64,000 nt of DNA from Gentiana macrophylla. Its lineage: Eukaryota; Streptophyta; Magnoliopsida; Gentianales; Gentianaceae. Made by a program: the position numbers and the translations under genes. The stretch covers positions 70,659,824-70,723,823 of the forward strand of contig CM047807.1 of NCBI GenBank assembly GCA_026214975.1, read 5' to 3'. Of the stretch, positions 12,029-23,610 are shown piece after piece. How positions within the stretch are numbered: the first letter of the stretch is position 1; every line of letters starts with the position of its first letter. The notes under the pieces were generated by a model, which saw nothing but the letters and a program-made list of their open reading frames with translations, did no database searches and had not been told where the DNA came from.

Positions 12029-13712
12029 CGCCCCCACAATCCTGTGGGTATAGGGTAGACACGGAGATTGGTCTTCAAAGTGGCAAAGCGAGGATTGCCC
12101 AAGGGTTTTGTGAGAAGATCCGTGAGTTGATCTTTTGATGTAAGGAAGGCAATAGTCAATTTCTTGGCGGCAATAAGCTCTCGAACATGGTGAAAATCAA
12201 TCTCAATATGTTTAGTGCGAGCATGAAAGACAGGGTTGTGAGCAAGGTAGGTAGCACCAACATTATCGCACCAAAGAGTCGGAGTAGGCGTAGAGACGTG
12301 CATGACGGCGAGAAGACTTCAAATCTATTGAAGCTTGGCGGCAGTATTGGAGAGGGTCTTGTACTCGGCCTCGGTACTGCTTTTGGAAATAGTGAAGTGC
12401 TGTTTGGAGCGCCAGCTTATAAGGTGATCACCGAGAAAAATACAATATGCACCGATAGAGTTCCGATTATCAGGGTCGGTGGCCCAATCGGAATCCGAGT
12501 AGGCACGTAAATGCAAGGTCGAATGACGGGAGAAAAATAGACCCTCACAGATTATAGCCTTTAAGTAACGGAGAAGTCGTTTGACTGCTAACCAGTGGGC
12601 CTTAGTAGGTGCGTGCAAAAATTTACTAGCTTTGTGAACCGCAAAGGCAATGTCGGGGCGAGTAAAACTGAGGTATTGGAGCCCACCAACAACCGTGCGA
12701 TACAAAGCCGGATCCGAAAAGAGAGGCCCAGGGTCATGATGTAGTCGAGCTGAGGCAGCCATAGGAGTGGAGCACGGCTTGGATTTATCCATATTTGCTT
12801 TCTGCAATAAGTTGAAAATATACATACGTTGAGTGAGGAACAGACCATCCGGGGTGTGAAGAGCTTCAATACCAAGGGAGTAGGAGAGAGACCCAAGATC
12901 CTTAACCGGGAAACGGGTGCCAAGAAACCGAATAACCTGTTCAATGTGAGTTGAACTGTTTCCAGTAATAATAACATCATCCACATAAATAAGTATATAA
13001 AGACGGATGGAGCCACGAGTATAGACATACAAAGATGTATCTGCCTTGGAACCAATAAAGCCAAATTACGTGAGAACATCAGTAAAGCGGTAGAACCAAG
13101 CCCGGGGTGCCTGCTTAAGACCATACAAACTGCGCTTCAAGAAACATACATAATTAGGGTGATCAGGATGAGCAAAACCTGGTGGTTGGGCCATGTAAAC
13201 CGTTTCAGTTAGGTTGCCATGAAGAAAGGCATTTTGAATATCAACTTGACGAAGTGACCATCCCTATGAAACAGCAAGAGATAACAAAATGCAAATAGTA
13301 ACAGACTCGACAACCGGGCTAAAGGTCTCAGAGTAGTCAATGCCCGGTGCTTGATAAAAGCCCTTGGCAACCAGACGAGCCTTATGACGTTCAATGTGGC
13401 CATCCGCATGGAGTTTGGTGTGAAATACCCGTTTATTCCCCACTACATTCATATTTGGGCTATAGGGGACAAGTTCCCACGTGTTAGTATGAAGTAGATC
13501 ATTAATCTCATCCTGCATGGCATCACGCCACACTTTGTGTTTAACACCGCCTGTGTAACAGGTCGGCTCAGAAATGGTAGATGTGGTAACTAAGGCCTTT
13601 GGTAGCGGGTATCGAATAAAGTCAGGATTGTGTTTGGGCTTTAAGGTGTTTCTGCGAGTGCGAGTGGTCATAGGTTGAGGTGGCGGTGGTGGTGGTGAAG
13701 AGGAAGAGGGGT
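12029..13712 (-). pseudogene. C2 reverse transcriptase and RNase H, broken
   Basis: The minus-strand frames give a copia RT: VWRDAMQDEINDLL at the start (about 13530), [35 protein letters not shown], then the catalytic YVDDVIITG near 12965. RNase H follows: GLQYLSFTRPDIAFAVH, YSDSDWATDP and KSSTEAEYK, ending near the LTR with LTDLLTKPLG. The frame is cut by stops near 13260, 13060 and 12320 and shifts between the pieces. A purine-rich tract (GGATTGTGGGGGCG on the minus strand) lies just before the 3' LTR. The product would copy element RNA into DNA and degrade the template. It joins upstream to integrase across the solo LTR. Confidence 0.88.
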
Positions 13713-13717
13713 CGGGC

Positions 13718-15559
13718 TGTTAGGTGTGATGCCCGAAAGACAATTTTGTAATTGTTTTATTTAATAAATGAATTGACATTATTATTCATATTTATTATTC
13801 TCATATTCACCGATGTGACAATAGTATTTACACTACAGAAAACCCTAAAGTATATCCTTTATGTAATCACTTACCTCAGTGTATGGTATATACACGGGAG
13901 GATTGAGTTAGTGAAGATGTACTTAAAATACAATTAGCCCGTAGTGAAGTTAATCGAGAGTATCGGGTCTCTCCTTTAACGTGCTATTAATGCGACCAGA
14001 ACACAATAGGTGTGATTGTCTTATCCGGACTTTTGGTTAAGAGAACCTAGTGGGGCATTTATATATGATAGATATATCATATAGGGCTGGACCGATTTGA
14101 TTAGAGTTCACGATGTAATTCCGTAATTGAGAATTCTTATCGAATCAATGGATGATCATATTTATGGATATATCTTAATCACGAGGTGATCACGATCAAC
14201 CGCTTGAATCGGTATGAAGTTTGACTTGACGGTTAAGGATTACACCGAGTCTGTGGTCCGAATTACCCCATCTTGGAATTGTCTTTGGATTGAGTGAGTA
14301 GTCCGTGTTATCACGATACGGAATCCATTCCTTCCATTTTCGAAGCAGATAGACAGTTCCCTTATTTGTTAATCCTAGAAACCGATCGATCCATGGAGTT
14401 CATATTACAATCGATTAGCTACCGGTGAGTTGTATGAATTAATTGATCACTAGGGGGTTAATGGTAAATAAGGATAAGAGGTTCTAGAAAGGGTTAACGG
14501 TAACTTCCCGATTTAGAATGAACAGTCTATGGAGGATTAATCCATATGTAATGATTATATCAATGGACGCTTATTATTGTTCTCGTGAGGAGATAAATAT
14601 AATCTCATAATCGGAGGAGTGCAGTCACGGGATTATGGTGGCATATTCCTGTGATTGATTTATCGAATATAATTATTCTGTTCATAAGATAATTATTTAT
14701 TTAATTTATCGGAGCCGCTGATTATTATTCCATGGTCCCCGACGTGCCTCATAATATAGCATAGCTATTCTCGGACGTCGAATCCTAATAATATTAATTT
14801 AGTTCTTGTTGGACTTTATTAAAACGATATGTGAATTAATTGTTTAGTGAACTATTAAATTAGTTAGGCTAAATAAATAAATATGTGGAAAAGACATTTT
14901 TCATAATCTTGGCCCAAAAGTGTGTTATATTAAAAATTATTGTGACTAGGTCACAAGAAGTAATTTTCGGCCAATGCAATGTTTTATGGAACAAGAATTA
15001 GTTTCTTGTGGATTAATAAGACATGTGCATAAAATATTTATTGGATAAATATTTATGGAAAGAAATAAAGATAAATATTATTCTAGATTTGTTCTAGAAT
15101 ATTATAGGATTATCTTTTATTTAATAGGATTATTATAATTGATTCTGTATTAATTATTAAATTCTTGGAGGCTAAGTTTTACTCTCCTATATAAAGAGAG
15201 TTCTCCCAAGCCTTACGACACACAATGAAATTCGACTTCTCCTCTTAGAGAGAAGAAGTAATAAAATTCGGCCAAGGGGTTTAAGGGGAAAATCTTGGAG
15301 ATTTTCCGGGTAGCATATCGGAAGGATTCGAGACAAGGATTTCCTTCCACCGGGAGTTGCTTGGATCACACATACGGAAGATCGTGGTGCTCTTCACACC
15401 TTCGTTCGTTCTTTCTATTGCGGTTCTCCAACTTGGATTTTGAGATCCAAGAGGTATGTTCTACAACCCCCTTGTATATGTAGATCTAGTTATTTTATTA
15501 CGTGTATTTTATAGATCTAGATCCTTAAATCGCTTCTGCTGCGGATGATATTACTAACA
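13718..15559 (+). mobile_element. Solo copia LTR inside C2 pol
   Basis: It starts TGTTAGGTGTGATGCC, ends GATATTACTAACA, and is flanked by a perfect CGGGC duplication (13713-13717 and 15560-15564). The first 40 bp resemble the LTR start of C1 (GCCCGAAAGACAATTT), and both have a TATATAAAGAGAG promoter word, so it is from the same broad copia group but a different family. No internal sequence is present: LTR-LTR recombination has left a single LTR. It separates the integrase C-terminus of C2 from its RT. Confidence 0.9.
15187..15200 (+). promoter_or_regulatory. TATA box of solo LTR
   Basis: CTATATAAAGAGAG lies about 370 bp before the end of the solo LTR. The same word occurs in the C1 3' LTR (minus strand, about 22090-22103), supporting a promoter role. 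Confidence 0.6.
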
Positions 15560-15564
15560 CGGGC

Positions 15565-17030
15565 ATTTGAGGTGACGGAGAGGGTATTGTGGTAGGGGAG
15601 GGCTCGGCTTGAGGAGAGTTAGGTGGTGAAAGGGTAGTTAGGGAGGGGACGGTTGTGGGGATATTCGGGTTGGGTGGTGGGGCGTGTTTGGTGGTGCGAG
15701 GGGCAGTGGGGTGGGGGCAGGGATAACGGTAAAGGAACGGTTATGGGAAGTGGAGGAGGTGTGAGTTTTGGGGCCGAGTAGGGAAAGACGGTTTCATCAA
15801 AAATCACGTGGCGAGCGATGTAGACACGACCAGAGGAAAGATCAAGACACTTGTAGCCATGGTGAGAAGGACTGTAGCCGAGGAAAATACAAGCCTTCGA
15901 GCGTAAGTCAGTTTTGTGGCGATTGTACGGTCGAAGGTATGGAAAACAGGCACAACCAAAGACACGAAGGAAAGAAAGGTCAGGAGGACGGTGATAGAAA
16001 AGTTCGAAAGGCGATTTATGGTTTAACACACGAGTAGGGAGACGGTTGATTATATAAGTGGCGGTAGTGAAGGCATCTTCCTAATAGGGTAAAGGAAGAT
16101 TAGAGTGAGCGAGGAGGGAAAGCCCAACCTCGGTAATTTGGCGGTGCCGGCGTTCAATAGCACCAACTCGTTCATGGGTGTGAGGGGCAGAGCGGCGATG
16201 GTGAATTCCCAAGTGAGTTAAGGTATGTTCAAAGTGGTGATATTCGCCACCCCAATCAGTTTGAATAGATTTAAGATTGGTATTAAAGTGACGTTCGATT
16301 AGTGCAAGGAACTTCGGGAAAAGGGATTCAACATCAGATTTATGCTTAATCAGGTAAAACCACAGGTATTTAGTATAGTCATCGAGAAAACTAACATAGT
16401 AACGATTTCCATATATTGAAAATTCAGTAGGTCCCCAAACATCAGAATATATCAAATCCAAAGGTTGACTAGAAGTAAAATAGGAAGTATATAACGGAAA
16501 ACGATGACTCTTAGCAAGTTGACACGGAGCACAAACCGCATCCGGTGGCTTATTTAGAACAGAAATAGCTAAACTACGTAAAGCCTGTTGGAGAACAGGA
16601 TAGGAACAATGACCGAGACGGAAGTGCCACTTGGTGAAAGGACCGGAGACTGTGTGATGAGCTTGAATAGGCCGAGAGGGTGGACTGTGGAAGTGGTAGA
16701 GACCGTCACGTACAAAGCCTTTAAGCAGTGTGGTTCCCGAATAATCATCGAGAAGAAAAAAAAGAGTCGTGAAACTCAAAGAAAACAGAATTATCCGAAC
16801 AAAAACGTGGAACAGATAAGAGATTTTTGGTGAGGAGAGGGGAAACAAGGTCATTGGATAAGTGATACGTGTGAAATGTAGAGGAACCAAAGTGAGATTG
16901 GGCGAACCTGAACCATCGCCAACGTGAATTTGATCAGTACTGTCATAGGGCTCAGAGGTGACATTTAAGTTGCGGAAATCGTTGGTGAGGTGATGCGAGG
17001 CCCTAGTGTCAGGAAGCCATTCGGTGTTAG
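15565..17030 (-). pseudogene. C2 protease and integrase, broken
   Basis: The frame picks up the protease near 17020, where the catalytic triad reads DTR in WLPDTRASHH; the family has DTG, so the active site is mutated. The GAG-pre-integrase zinc region follows (HFRLGHCSYPVLQ... CAPCQLAKSHRF), with the HHCC residues present. The catalytic core has D in YSDVWGPTEF, D in IQTDWGGEYHHF and E in GAIERRHRQ. A TGG-to-TAG change after HSNLPLPY (near 16081) truncates the chain. The C-terminal part is at 15619-16029 (LNHKSPFELFYHRPPDLSFL, then a Pro-rich tail). The gag frame overlaps in another phase around 16965-17030. Confidence 0.85.
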
Positions 17031-18056
17031 GGTTGGAGTTGGGGTTACTGGCATAGGCTTGGGGGGACGAGGGTTACGGGAGGGTTGTGATGCGGCCGCA
17101 GGATCAGAAGACTGCTCGTACCTGTAATAGCATGCATGGGCAGTATGGCCCGTTTTAGCACAAATTTGACTTGTAATAGAAGTGTCGTTACCAAAATATT
17201 GTCGAGGAGCGCCGTTTCCATGTCCATTGCCACGTCTGCGATTGCCACGTCCACGGTAATTAGGTGAATTGCCCCGACCTCGGTTCGAGTTACCTTGCTG
17301 TGGGGCGGATTGGGAGTTGTTGCGACTATAGAGAGCATGCACAACATTGGCCGGAGGAGGAGCACCCACGGCTAAGGGTTTGTGGTTGTTTAGCCGAGCC
17401 TCCATTGTAAGGAGAAGAGCATACAGTTCATCAGCTGTGATGGTCTCGCGGGTCGAGACGTGGGTAACGAAGGATTCATATTCCGGACCAAGGCCGGCAA
17501 GGAGATAGGCGACAAAGTCATCTGGCGGAAGAGGGTGGCCGGCAAGATGGAGTTCGTCGGTGATGTTCTTCAGTTTAAAGTAGTATTCAGTGGTGGTGAG
17601 CTTGTTTTTCCGGGTTGAAGCGAGCTGAGTGCGCAAGTGAACCAACATGGCTCGACTTTGAGGTGCAAAAGAGGTTTGTAGTGCAGCCCATATTGCCGCC
17701 GATGTGGTGGCGGTGTACACCTGTAGGAGAACCTCATCGGAGAGAGACGAGCTGATAACCGATAGAATCATATTGTCAGTCTTAGTCCAACCTGCAAGGT
17801 GGGTGGCGTAGTCAGGGTTGGGTACGGCCTGGCTGCCGGTGGTGGTAGTCGGGGAAGGTGGTTTGATCGATCCATCAACGAACCCGTAGACTCCTTGGCC
17901 TTTTAGATAGGGTAAAACCTGTGCTCGCCATAGATTATAATTTTGACGAGTTAACTTGGTGATGTGCACTAAGGATGACGGGGTAAAGGACGGGTAAGGT
18001 GCAACAGTGGTGGCGGCAGCAGTGTTGGTGGCGCCGGATTCGGTATCAGACGACAT
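17031..18056 (-). CDS. gag: C2 gag (UBN2-type capsid/nucleocapsid)
   Basis: The start codon at 18054-18056 lies about 175 bp from the PBS on the minus strand. The protein begins MSSDTESGATNTAAATT and has the copia capsid core: LTRQNYNLWRAQVLPYL at about residue 35, WAALQTSFAPQSRAMLVHLR near 125, and LAGLGPEYESFV near 190. A basic Arg/Gly-rich segment follows, then a nucleocapsid knuckle reading SQICAKTGHTAHACYY, whose first Cys is replaced by Ser. The frame stays open for 363 codons, the longest intact reading frame in the window, but its last 20 or so codons run over the protease in the wrong phase. It would form the virus-like particle and package element RNA. Confidence 0.88.
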
Positions 18057-18230
18057 GGCTTGTGGAGAAAGCTAGGGTTTCGGCTGTGGGTTTGTTTGTT
18101 GTCGAGTAAGGAAGCAGACCGCTGCTGCTATTGATCGCCGGCGCTGGGATTTTCCGGTGAAGAAGGTCTTGCCGAAGAAGATGGTGGACGGCCCTAGGGT
18201 TTGGTTTTTTTTTTTTTTTTGATCAACCTC

Positions 18231-18242
18231 GCTCTGATACCA
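18231..18242 (-). other. C2 primer-binding site (initiator tRNA-Met)
   Basis: TGGTATCAGAGC on the minus strand, directly against the LTR end at 18243. Confidence 0.92.
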
Positions 18243-18390
18243 TGTGGTAATTTGTGTTGTATATTGATAATCAAAAGTATTACAATGGTACAGTTTATAT
18301 ACTAGTACAACGGGTATGGGTAAGACTGTAAATACACAATTACAAATAGGTTATAACCAAAACTACGTCGTATCAATAATGTCTTCAACA
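18243..18390 (-). repeat. C2 5' LTR
   Basis: 148 bp, TGTGGTAATTTG to TCTTCAACA on the + strand, followed by the CTCTT duplication. Confidence 0.92.
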
Positions 18391-18696
18391 CTCTTCATAG
18401 TCCCTCATGTTACTTTGTGAATACGGTGCACAATGTTCATTGATACCACTTTTTGTCTTGGTAGTGGTACTTTTTGCAACATCGCTTTTAATGCCTCCAA
18501 GATGTTGCTTGAATCGATTGATTCCACCACCTTTAATCTGTTTATCACAATAAAGATAGACTATTATATTGTGTTTCTTCTTGTCATTTGATGGAATTTG
18601 TCTACAGTGAGCCCATGCAGAATCCGACTTCCCCCTTGTTAAGCTTTGATTTTGTCCGGTTGAAGAATCTGGTGTCTCTGTGCCACCACTATCCAT
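18391..18696 (-). pseudogene. hAT transposase N-terminus with BED-like zinc finger
   Basis: Starts at the minus-strand ATG at 18696 (MDSGGTETPDSSTGQN). The BED-type DNA-binding finger is recognisable in SAWAHCRQIPSNDKKKHNI and then LYCDKQIKGGGINRFKQHLG. The usual first Cys of the C-x2-C pair appears replaced by Tyr (VYLYC), which would break zinc binding. The segment ends in ..SNMRDYEE and continues in phase at 11880 after C2 is removed, so C2 landed in an open frame. Confidence 0.72.
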
Positions 18697-19224
18697 GTTT
18701 TCCTCTGTTATGAAAAAGGCAAAGCAACCATCAGTTTATTTAACCTCAAAGTACATATTATGCTCGTTGATGCAATAGTTAATCTATCAAGTGCAACTAA
18801 TAAACTTATTTTAGAAAGAGAATTTGATATTGCTGCATTGTCTAACCCAAGCATCGATGTCAATGACCTTTAAAGTAGTACATGAACTTTCAAATCTGTT
18901 ATGAAGAAGCCGTTTTTCCTCATTATAATCTATGTAAGTTTTAACCCTTTGCTCTAAATAACCATTTACATTTGTTAATGTGCTCTGATCTTGTCTCAAT
19001 AAGTGCAATATATATTCAAATAACAAGGGTATTCAACTACAAGTGTACAACTATAAAGATATGACCACTTTAACTACAACCTCCTAAAAGTAATCTTCTT
19101 TAGAACAAGAAGACTCTACAAAGTACTGCAAAGTACAAACTACATAACCAAAATTTACAAATCCAAACAAAATAAATTTGTACTCTACAAGTTCCTTTTC
19201 ATATTCCAACATCAAAACAAGGGG

Positions 19225-19274
<50 letters not shown>

Positions 19275-19777
19275 AAGGGACAGAAATGTCAAAGTCGAAG
19301 TTCGAACAACTTGAAATTGAAAGTCGAAAAAGCTTTGACATCCAAAAAAATTTGAAATATGAGAAAAGAAAAGATTAAAACTTGAAATTGAAACTACGTG
19401 TTGAGAATTGAGATGTGTGGCTCGAAGACTTTGAAGTTGGAACAATCACTTTGATCAGTTTGATCTTTGATGAAGAACAAGAAGTTGAAGTAGAAGAATT
19501 TGGGTAAAAATAATCGGGCAATGTCGATTAGGGCTCCCAGCCTCTTTTCCCATTTAATATTTTGGTATAAAAGACTAAAAGGCTGAAGTTTATTAAAAAT
19601 AGACCGGGTTGCTTCGTAACCGGCCGGGACGCGGTTCGACTGTCTGACCGCCGGGTCTTCCGGTTCTGGGCGGTTCAGCTCCTTGAACGGTCAGATTCTT
19701 GAATCGGCCCGATTTTGGTCCTGGGCCGGGCCAACCACCGGTTCGACCGCCGGGCCGGGCTGGGTCTGATAATTATG
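18697..19777 (-). other. hAT 5' region, non-coding, with subterminal repeats
   Basis: No convincing exon; the small ORF at 18811-19026 on the minus strand has no feature I recognise. It contains the (TA)n tract at 19226-19272, and from 19595 to the end a cluster of CCGG-containing words (CCGGTTCGACCG, GGGCCGGGC) mirrors the left end. The promoter of the transposase would be here. Confidence 0.55.
19226..19272. repeat. (TA)n microsatellite
   Basis: An uninterrupted run of about 22 TA units. Confidence 0.95.
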
Positions 19778-20861
19778 TATGCAACTAACCTGCTTCATTG
19801 ATTGTATTAGTTCATACGCATTAAGTTTTAGAGTTGTTGGCTCAAGACCGAGAACCTCCCTAAGCAGCCATTGACTATGACTAGCACGTTCCTAGAAATC
19901 CATCAAGACTACGTCTTAATTAACACTTCACTAACAGTCCTTCATGTTAATTTACAATGTACGAATATTATATTGGCCAAAACTAATTAATCATTTTAAT
20001 TAATCATGTCGATAAACGTAGTAGACGCTGAATCTCCAGATTAGGGAGACCTAAAAGGTTGCCTCGATTAATCGGTAAAGACCGCCGATTAATCGGGAGC
20101 GTCGGCTCCTATTCTGGAATCTACATTGCTTCATATCAATTAATTCGAATAAATTATGGGGTTGTTAAACATTCAGATTAACTACAACACGTAAATACAA
20201 GTAGATCTACCATAATAAAGACATAAATGAACGTTCAAACTTCATACCTTCGGTTATGGAGCTTGACCTAGTCCAGCTAGAGATGGCGTGGAAGGAGGGA
20301 AACCATAAAATAAATCACCAAAATGCTAAAGAAAAATTTATTTCATGAACAAGAATGTATAATATGAAAAATCTATCAATATATATGAAAGGTTATGAAA
20401 AACACACTTTTACAATTGGATTTTGTGGCTTTATATAGGCTCAATGGCCGACTTAAGACTCAATGAAACCCTAACCGAATTAGTAGATGCGGCAGACTCC
20501 GGTTTCTTGTCTTTTAAGGGTTCGATTAATCGGGCCTGGACCTTGATTAATCGGCCTTGTTTTTCTTCCCTATTTCTGGAAGATCTCTTCTTGGACTTTC
20601 TCCACTTGGCCCAAAGCCTTCCCTTCAGTCTAGGTCCATCATTAGTTGTTCTGGATTTTGGTACATCCTGAAAAATGTACAAAACAAGGTGAAACAGTAC
20701 AAAATCTACAGGAAAATAACATAGATGCAGAATCATAAACTGAGGAACACGCAGACAGCATTTAACACGTATCCCTATAATAACGAGCCTATCTATCCCC
20801 TCCCAAGCATGATTCAGGGTGAATAAAGGTACATTTAATGATAGTATTTAGGGCGTTATCA
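19778..20861 (-). repeat. 5' LTR of element A, outer part
   Basis: Continues the LTR after hAT, starting with the second TATGCAAC copy, and ends GGGCGTTATCA on the + strand (TGATAACGCCC on the minus strand, the LTR start). With 732-1079 the LTR is about 1.43 kb. TATATA at about 20434 on the minus strand (CCTATATAAAGCC) is the likely promoter. Four CGATTAATCGG words lie at 20063-20075, 20084-20097, 20521-20534 and 20543-20556. It abuts the G0 integrase at 20862. Confidence 0.82.
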
Positions 20862-21691
20862 TATTAGATGGGTTTCCTAAGTGTTCAAGACCTGGGCCAG
20901 CAAGCAAGAATAGTTTTTGTGGCACCGTTGTTGGCAAGATCAGAACTGCAAGAATGAATCCGGGAAAAGCAAGATGAAGACTCAGTTTTATTTGACCTAA
21001 AGAGGGCAGCAAGAGAGAAACCAGACCGCGGTTGGGAGCTTGATAAGTATGGGGACCTTTGGTACATGAACCGTTTGTGCGTACTAAACATCGATGATTT
21101 AAGGCAAAGGGGAATGGAAGAAGCACATAAGATAGCTTTTTCAGTGCACCCTGATACCAATAAGATGTACCAGTAGTTGAAACAGTACTATTGGTCGCCT
21201 TCAATGAAGCTCGAGATTGTAGATTTCGTGGCAATATGTGATACTTGTCAAAAAGTGAAAGCTGAGCATAGATGACCAGGCAGTTTGTTGAGACCTTTGG
21301 ACATACCGGAATGGATATAGGAGGGGATCACAATGCACTTCGTGAGTGGGTTGCCCTAAACCAAGAAAGGGTTCGATAAGATATGGGTCATTGTTGATCA
21401 TTTAACCAAGTCATCCCACTTCCTATCCATGTAAGAGAATATGACTTTGAAGTCATTGACCACTATATACTTGGACAATATAGTGAAACTACATGGACTC
21501 CCAGTACCGATAGTGTCAGACAGAGATAGCAGGTTTATAAGCTGGTTTGGTTAGAGAAATATTTTCGTACGACGTTGGAGATGAGCACCGCTTTTCATCC
21601 ACAGATAGATGGTCAGTCTGAAAGGACTACTCAGACTTTTGAGGACATGCTTCATCTCATGATTTAGAAGCAGGTGGATCTTTGAATGACT
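20862..21691 (+). pseudogene. G0: chromovirus integrase, N-terminal half, decayed
   Basis: Aligns by eye with the T2 integrase at 51150-51960: FVAPLLARSEL, DLWYMNRLCVLNIDDLRQ, then the zinc region EEAHKIAFSVHP ... ICDTCQKVKAEH with H, H, C and C all present. The core follows (HFVSGLP, WVIVDHLTKSSHFL, IVSDRDSRF). Many stops interrupt it, several of them TGA or TAG at places where the relatives have CGA or similar codons. At 21691 it is cut by copia C1, and the same frame resumes at 58143 with one TGACT copy removed. This is the oldest layer visible. Confidence 0.85.
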
Positions 21692-23504
21692 TGCTGGATA
21701 TACAGAAACCGAATCCGGATCCGATCCATAATTGGATCGTCAGATCTGATTCACAACACCGATCAAGACAATCGATCTAGCACAGCGGAAGCTACGAATA
21801 AATTCACATGTGATTATACCACGATTCGATTCGCATAAACAATTAATCTAACTATGAGAAGGTTGAAGATTTACCTTATTTTAAAGGAATAATAAATCGA
21901 CAGAAAGAGTAGCCACAATCTTCCGGATTGTATCTACTAGCGATGACTGGTGGACGTCGATCCACGCCTCAGAACCTCCTCGAATATGCACTAGGTATTT
22001 CTTCCCTTAATGACTAGGACAAGAAAATAATTTTTCTCTTCTTTTATTTTGATGATGGCGCCAATTGTGATAGTATTGTGTTAGGAGGAACTCTCTTTAT
22101 ATAGGAAAATAACTAGTCAAGAAGTTATCCTTTTCATACCACAATTACCTATTCGCATAAGGAAAAGATATTTGCCAAAAGATAAGAGATAATTCCCAAA
22201 AAATTAATCTCTTATTTTTCCATTAATTATCCAAAAAATACATAATTAATTAATTACACATGTGACATAATCTAGAAAAAATTATTTTCCTAATTTATCA
22301 TCATGTGTGGCGCCATTTATCATTAAATTTAATAGAAAATTTCTTTTCTATTTTACATATTATTTACCAAATAAATAATATTGCATATTCATTAAATAGA
22401 CCAACTATTAAATTTATTCTCGGGGTTCCATAAAACGAGAAAACACTCGCGTGTTAGGAGCCAACCCGGGGACCATGGACCTATAAGCAGTAGCTATAAT
22501 AAATTGAATAAAATATTCATCGAACAGAATATTTCTACTCAATTTATTAAATCCGGAATTACGCCACCATAAATCAGAAACTGAACTCTATCGATTATAG
22601 ATATAACTTATTCTCAAAACGTCGAGACGAGTCGGTAAGTGTCCATTGATATAATCATTACATATAAACTAACCCTCCATAGACTATCCGTAATGAAGCG
22701 GGATTATTTCCGTAAACCTTCTTCATTACATCTTATCCTCATTTACCATTAACCCACTAGTGATCAATTAGTTCATAACCAATACGAACTCCCGGGATCA
22801 ATCAGTTTCTAGTATTAACAAATAAGGGGATTGTCTTTCTACTTCCCGTAGGAAGGAATGGATTCCATATATGTGAGACACACACTTCTCACTCATTCCA
22901 GAATAGTGCCAACGTGAAAGTGATTCGGACCGCGCCTCTTAGCGCTCCTTAACAAACATATCAAACCTTATCCCGAAACCAATAGGAGTATGCAATCACT
23001 TCAGGATTAAGGTTAATCCATATATGATCATCTTGTGATTTAATGAGATTTCTCGATCACAGAATTATATGAGAAACGCAGATTAAATCGGTCCAGTCCT
23101 ATATGACTACATCATATATAAATGCACCAATTAGACAACCAATGTCGACGGTCGGATAAAACGGTCACACCATAAAGTGTTCTGGGCGCATTAATGGTGG
23201 TTTAATCAATAGACCCCATACTTTGATTAACTTCACCACGGACTAACATTTCAAGTGTATCACCATAAACTTAATCCTCATGTGTGACACACACTAAGTT
23301 AAATGGCGACATATGCTACGACTTGGGGTTTTCAGTAGTGTATTACTTATAATTACGAAGCAAATAATAAGATGAGAATAAATTTGTCATTTATTAATTA
23401 TAAAAACAATTACATAAATTGTCTTTCGGGCGTTACTTCCAACAATCTCCCACTTGCCCGTAAGGACAAGCAACAATTGTCTTTTGGGCACACTATATCT
23501 AACA
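21692..23504 (-). repeat. C1 3' LTR
   Basis: 1813 bp on the + strand from TGCTGGATATACAG to TATATCTAACA. Contains a TATATAAAGAG promoter word on the minus strand near 22090-22103. It keeps about 290 bp that are missing from the 5' LTR. Confidence 0.9.
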
Positions 23505-23610
23505 ATCTCCCACTTGCCCGTAAAGACAAGCAACAATTGTTTTAGAGCACCATACCCTTATTCTTTCTATCCCTTTTTCTATCTATCCACAACATTCTCC
23601 CACTTGCTCT
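23449..23610 (-). repeat. C1 polypurine tract, triplicated with the LTR-start module
   Basis: On the minus strand the module purine tract (CAAGTGGGAGA) followed by TGTT occurs three times in a row, ending near 23593, 23505 and 23455. Each TGTT is followed by related sequence (GTGCCCAAAAGACAATTG or GCCCGAAAGACAATTT for the last two). The target duplication at 58138 shows that the middle junction was the one used as the LTR edge in this insertion. Confidence 0.8.

Larger units (their letters stand above)
11881..18390 (-). mobile_element. C2: Ty1/copia retrotransposon, Ale-like, inserted in the hAT transposase
   Basis: The LTRs are very short (148 bp; 11881-12028 and 18243-18390) and differ at about four positions by eye. 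The target duplication CTCTT is perfect (11876-11880 and 18391-18395). Order on the minus strand: PBS, gag, protease, integrase, RT and RNase H, the copia order. Short LTRs and a UBN2-type gag suit the Ale/Retrofit lineage (family knowledge). After removing the solo LTR the element is about 4.66 kb, a normal size. Several nonsense and frameshift changes make it non-functional. Confidence 0.92.
1080..19777 (-). mobile_element. hAT-superfamily DNA transposon holding two LTR elements
   Basis: The ends are inverted repeats: CATAGTTATCAGACCC on the left and CATAATTATCAGACCC on the right (read inward), flanked by the 8-bp duplication TATGCAAC. The transposase is on the minus strand, with an N-terminal BED-like region at 18391-18696 and the remainder at 9455-11880. 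Two later insertions account for most of the 18.7 kb: GY1 at 1383-9429 and copia C2 at 11881-18390. Removing them and one copy of each duplication leaves a transposon of about 4.1 kb, an ordinary size for an autonomous hAT. It sits inside the LTR of retroelement A. Stops and a frameshift in the transposase indicate it is now inactive. Confidence 0.88.

Noticed and set aside
12588..13124. 178-codon minus-strand ORF
   Set aside because: Out-of-phase shadow of the C2 reverse transcriptase frame that carries YVDD.
16588..16833. + strand ORF opposite C2 integrase
   Set aside because: Antisense shadow; the minus strand has the full integrase motif set.
19084..19445. ORFs with YIYIYI runs
   Set aside because: Translation of the (TA)n microsatellite.
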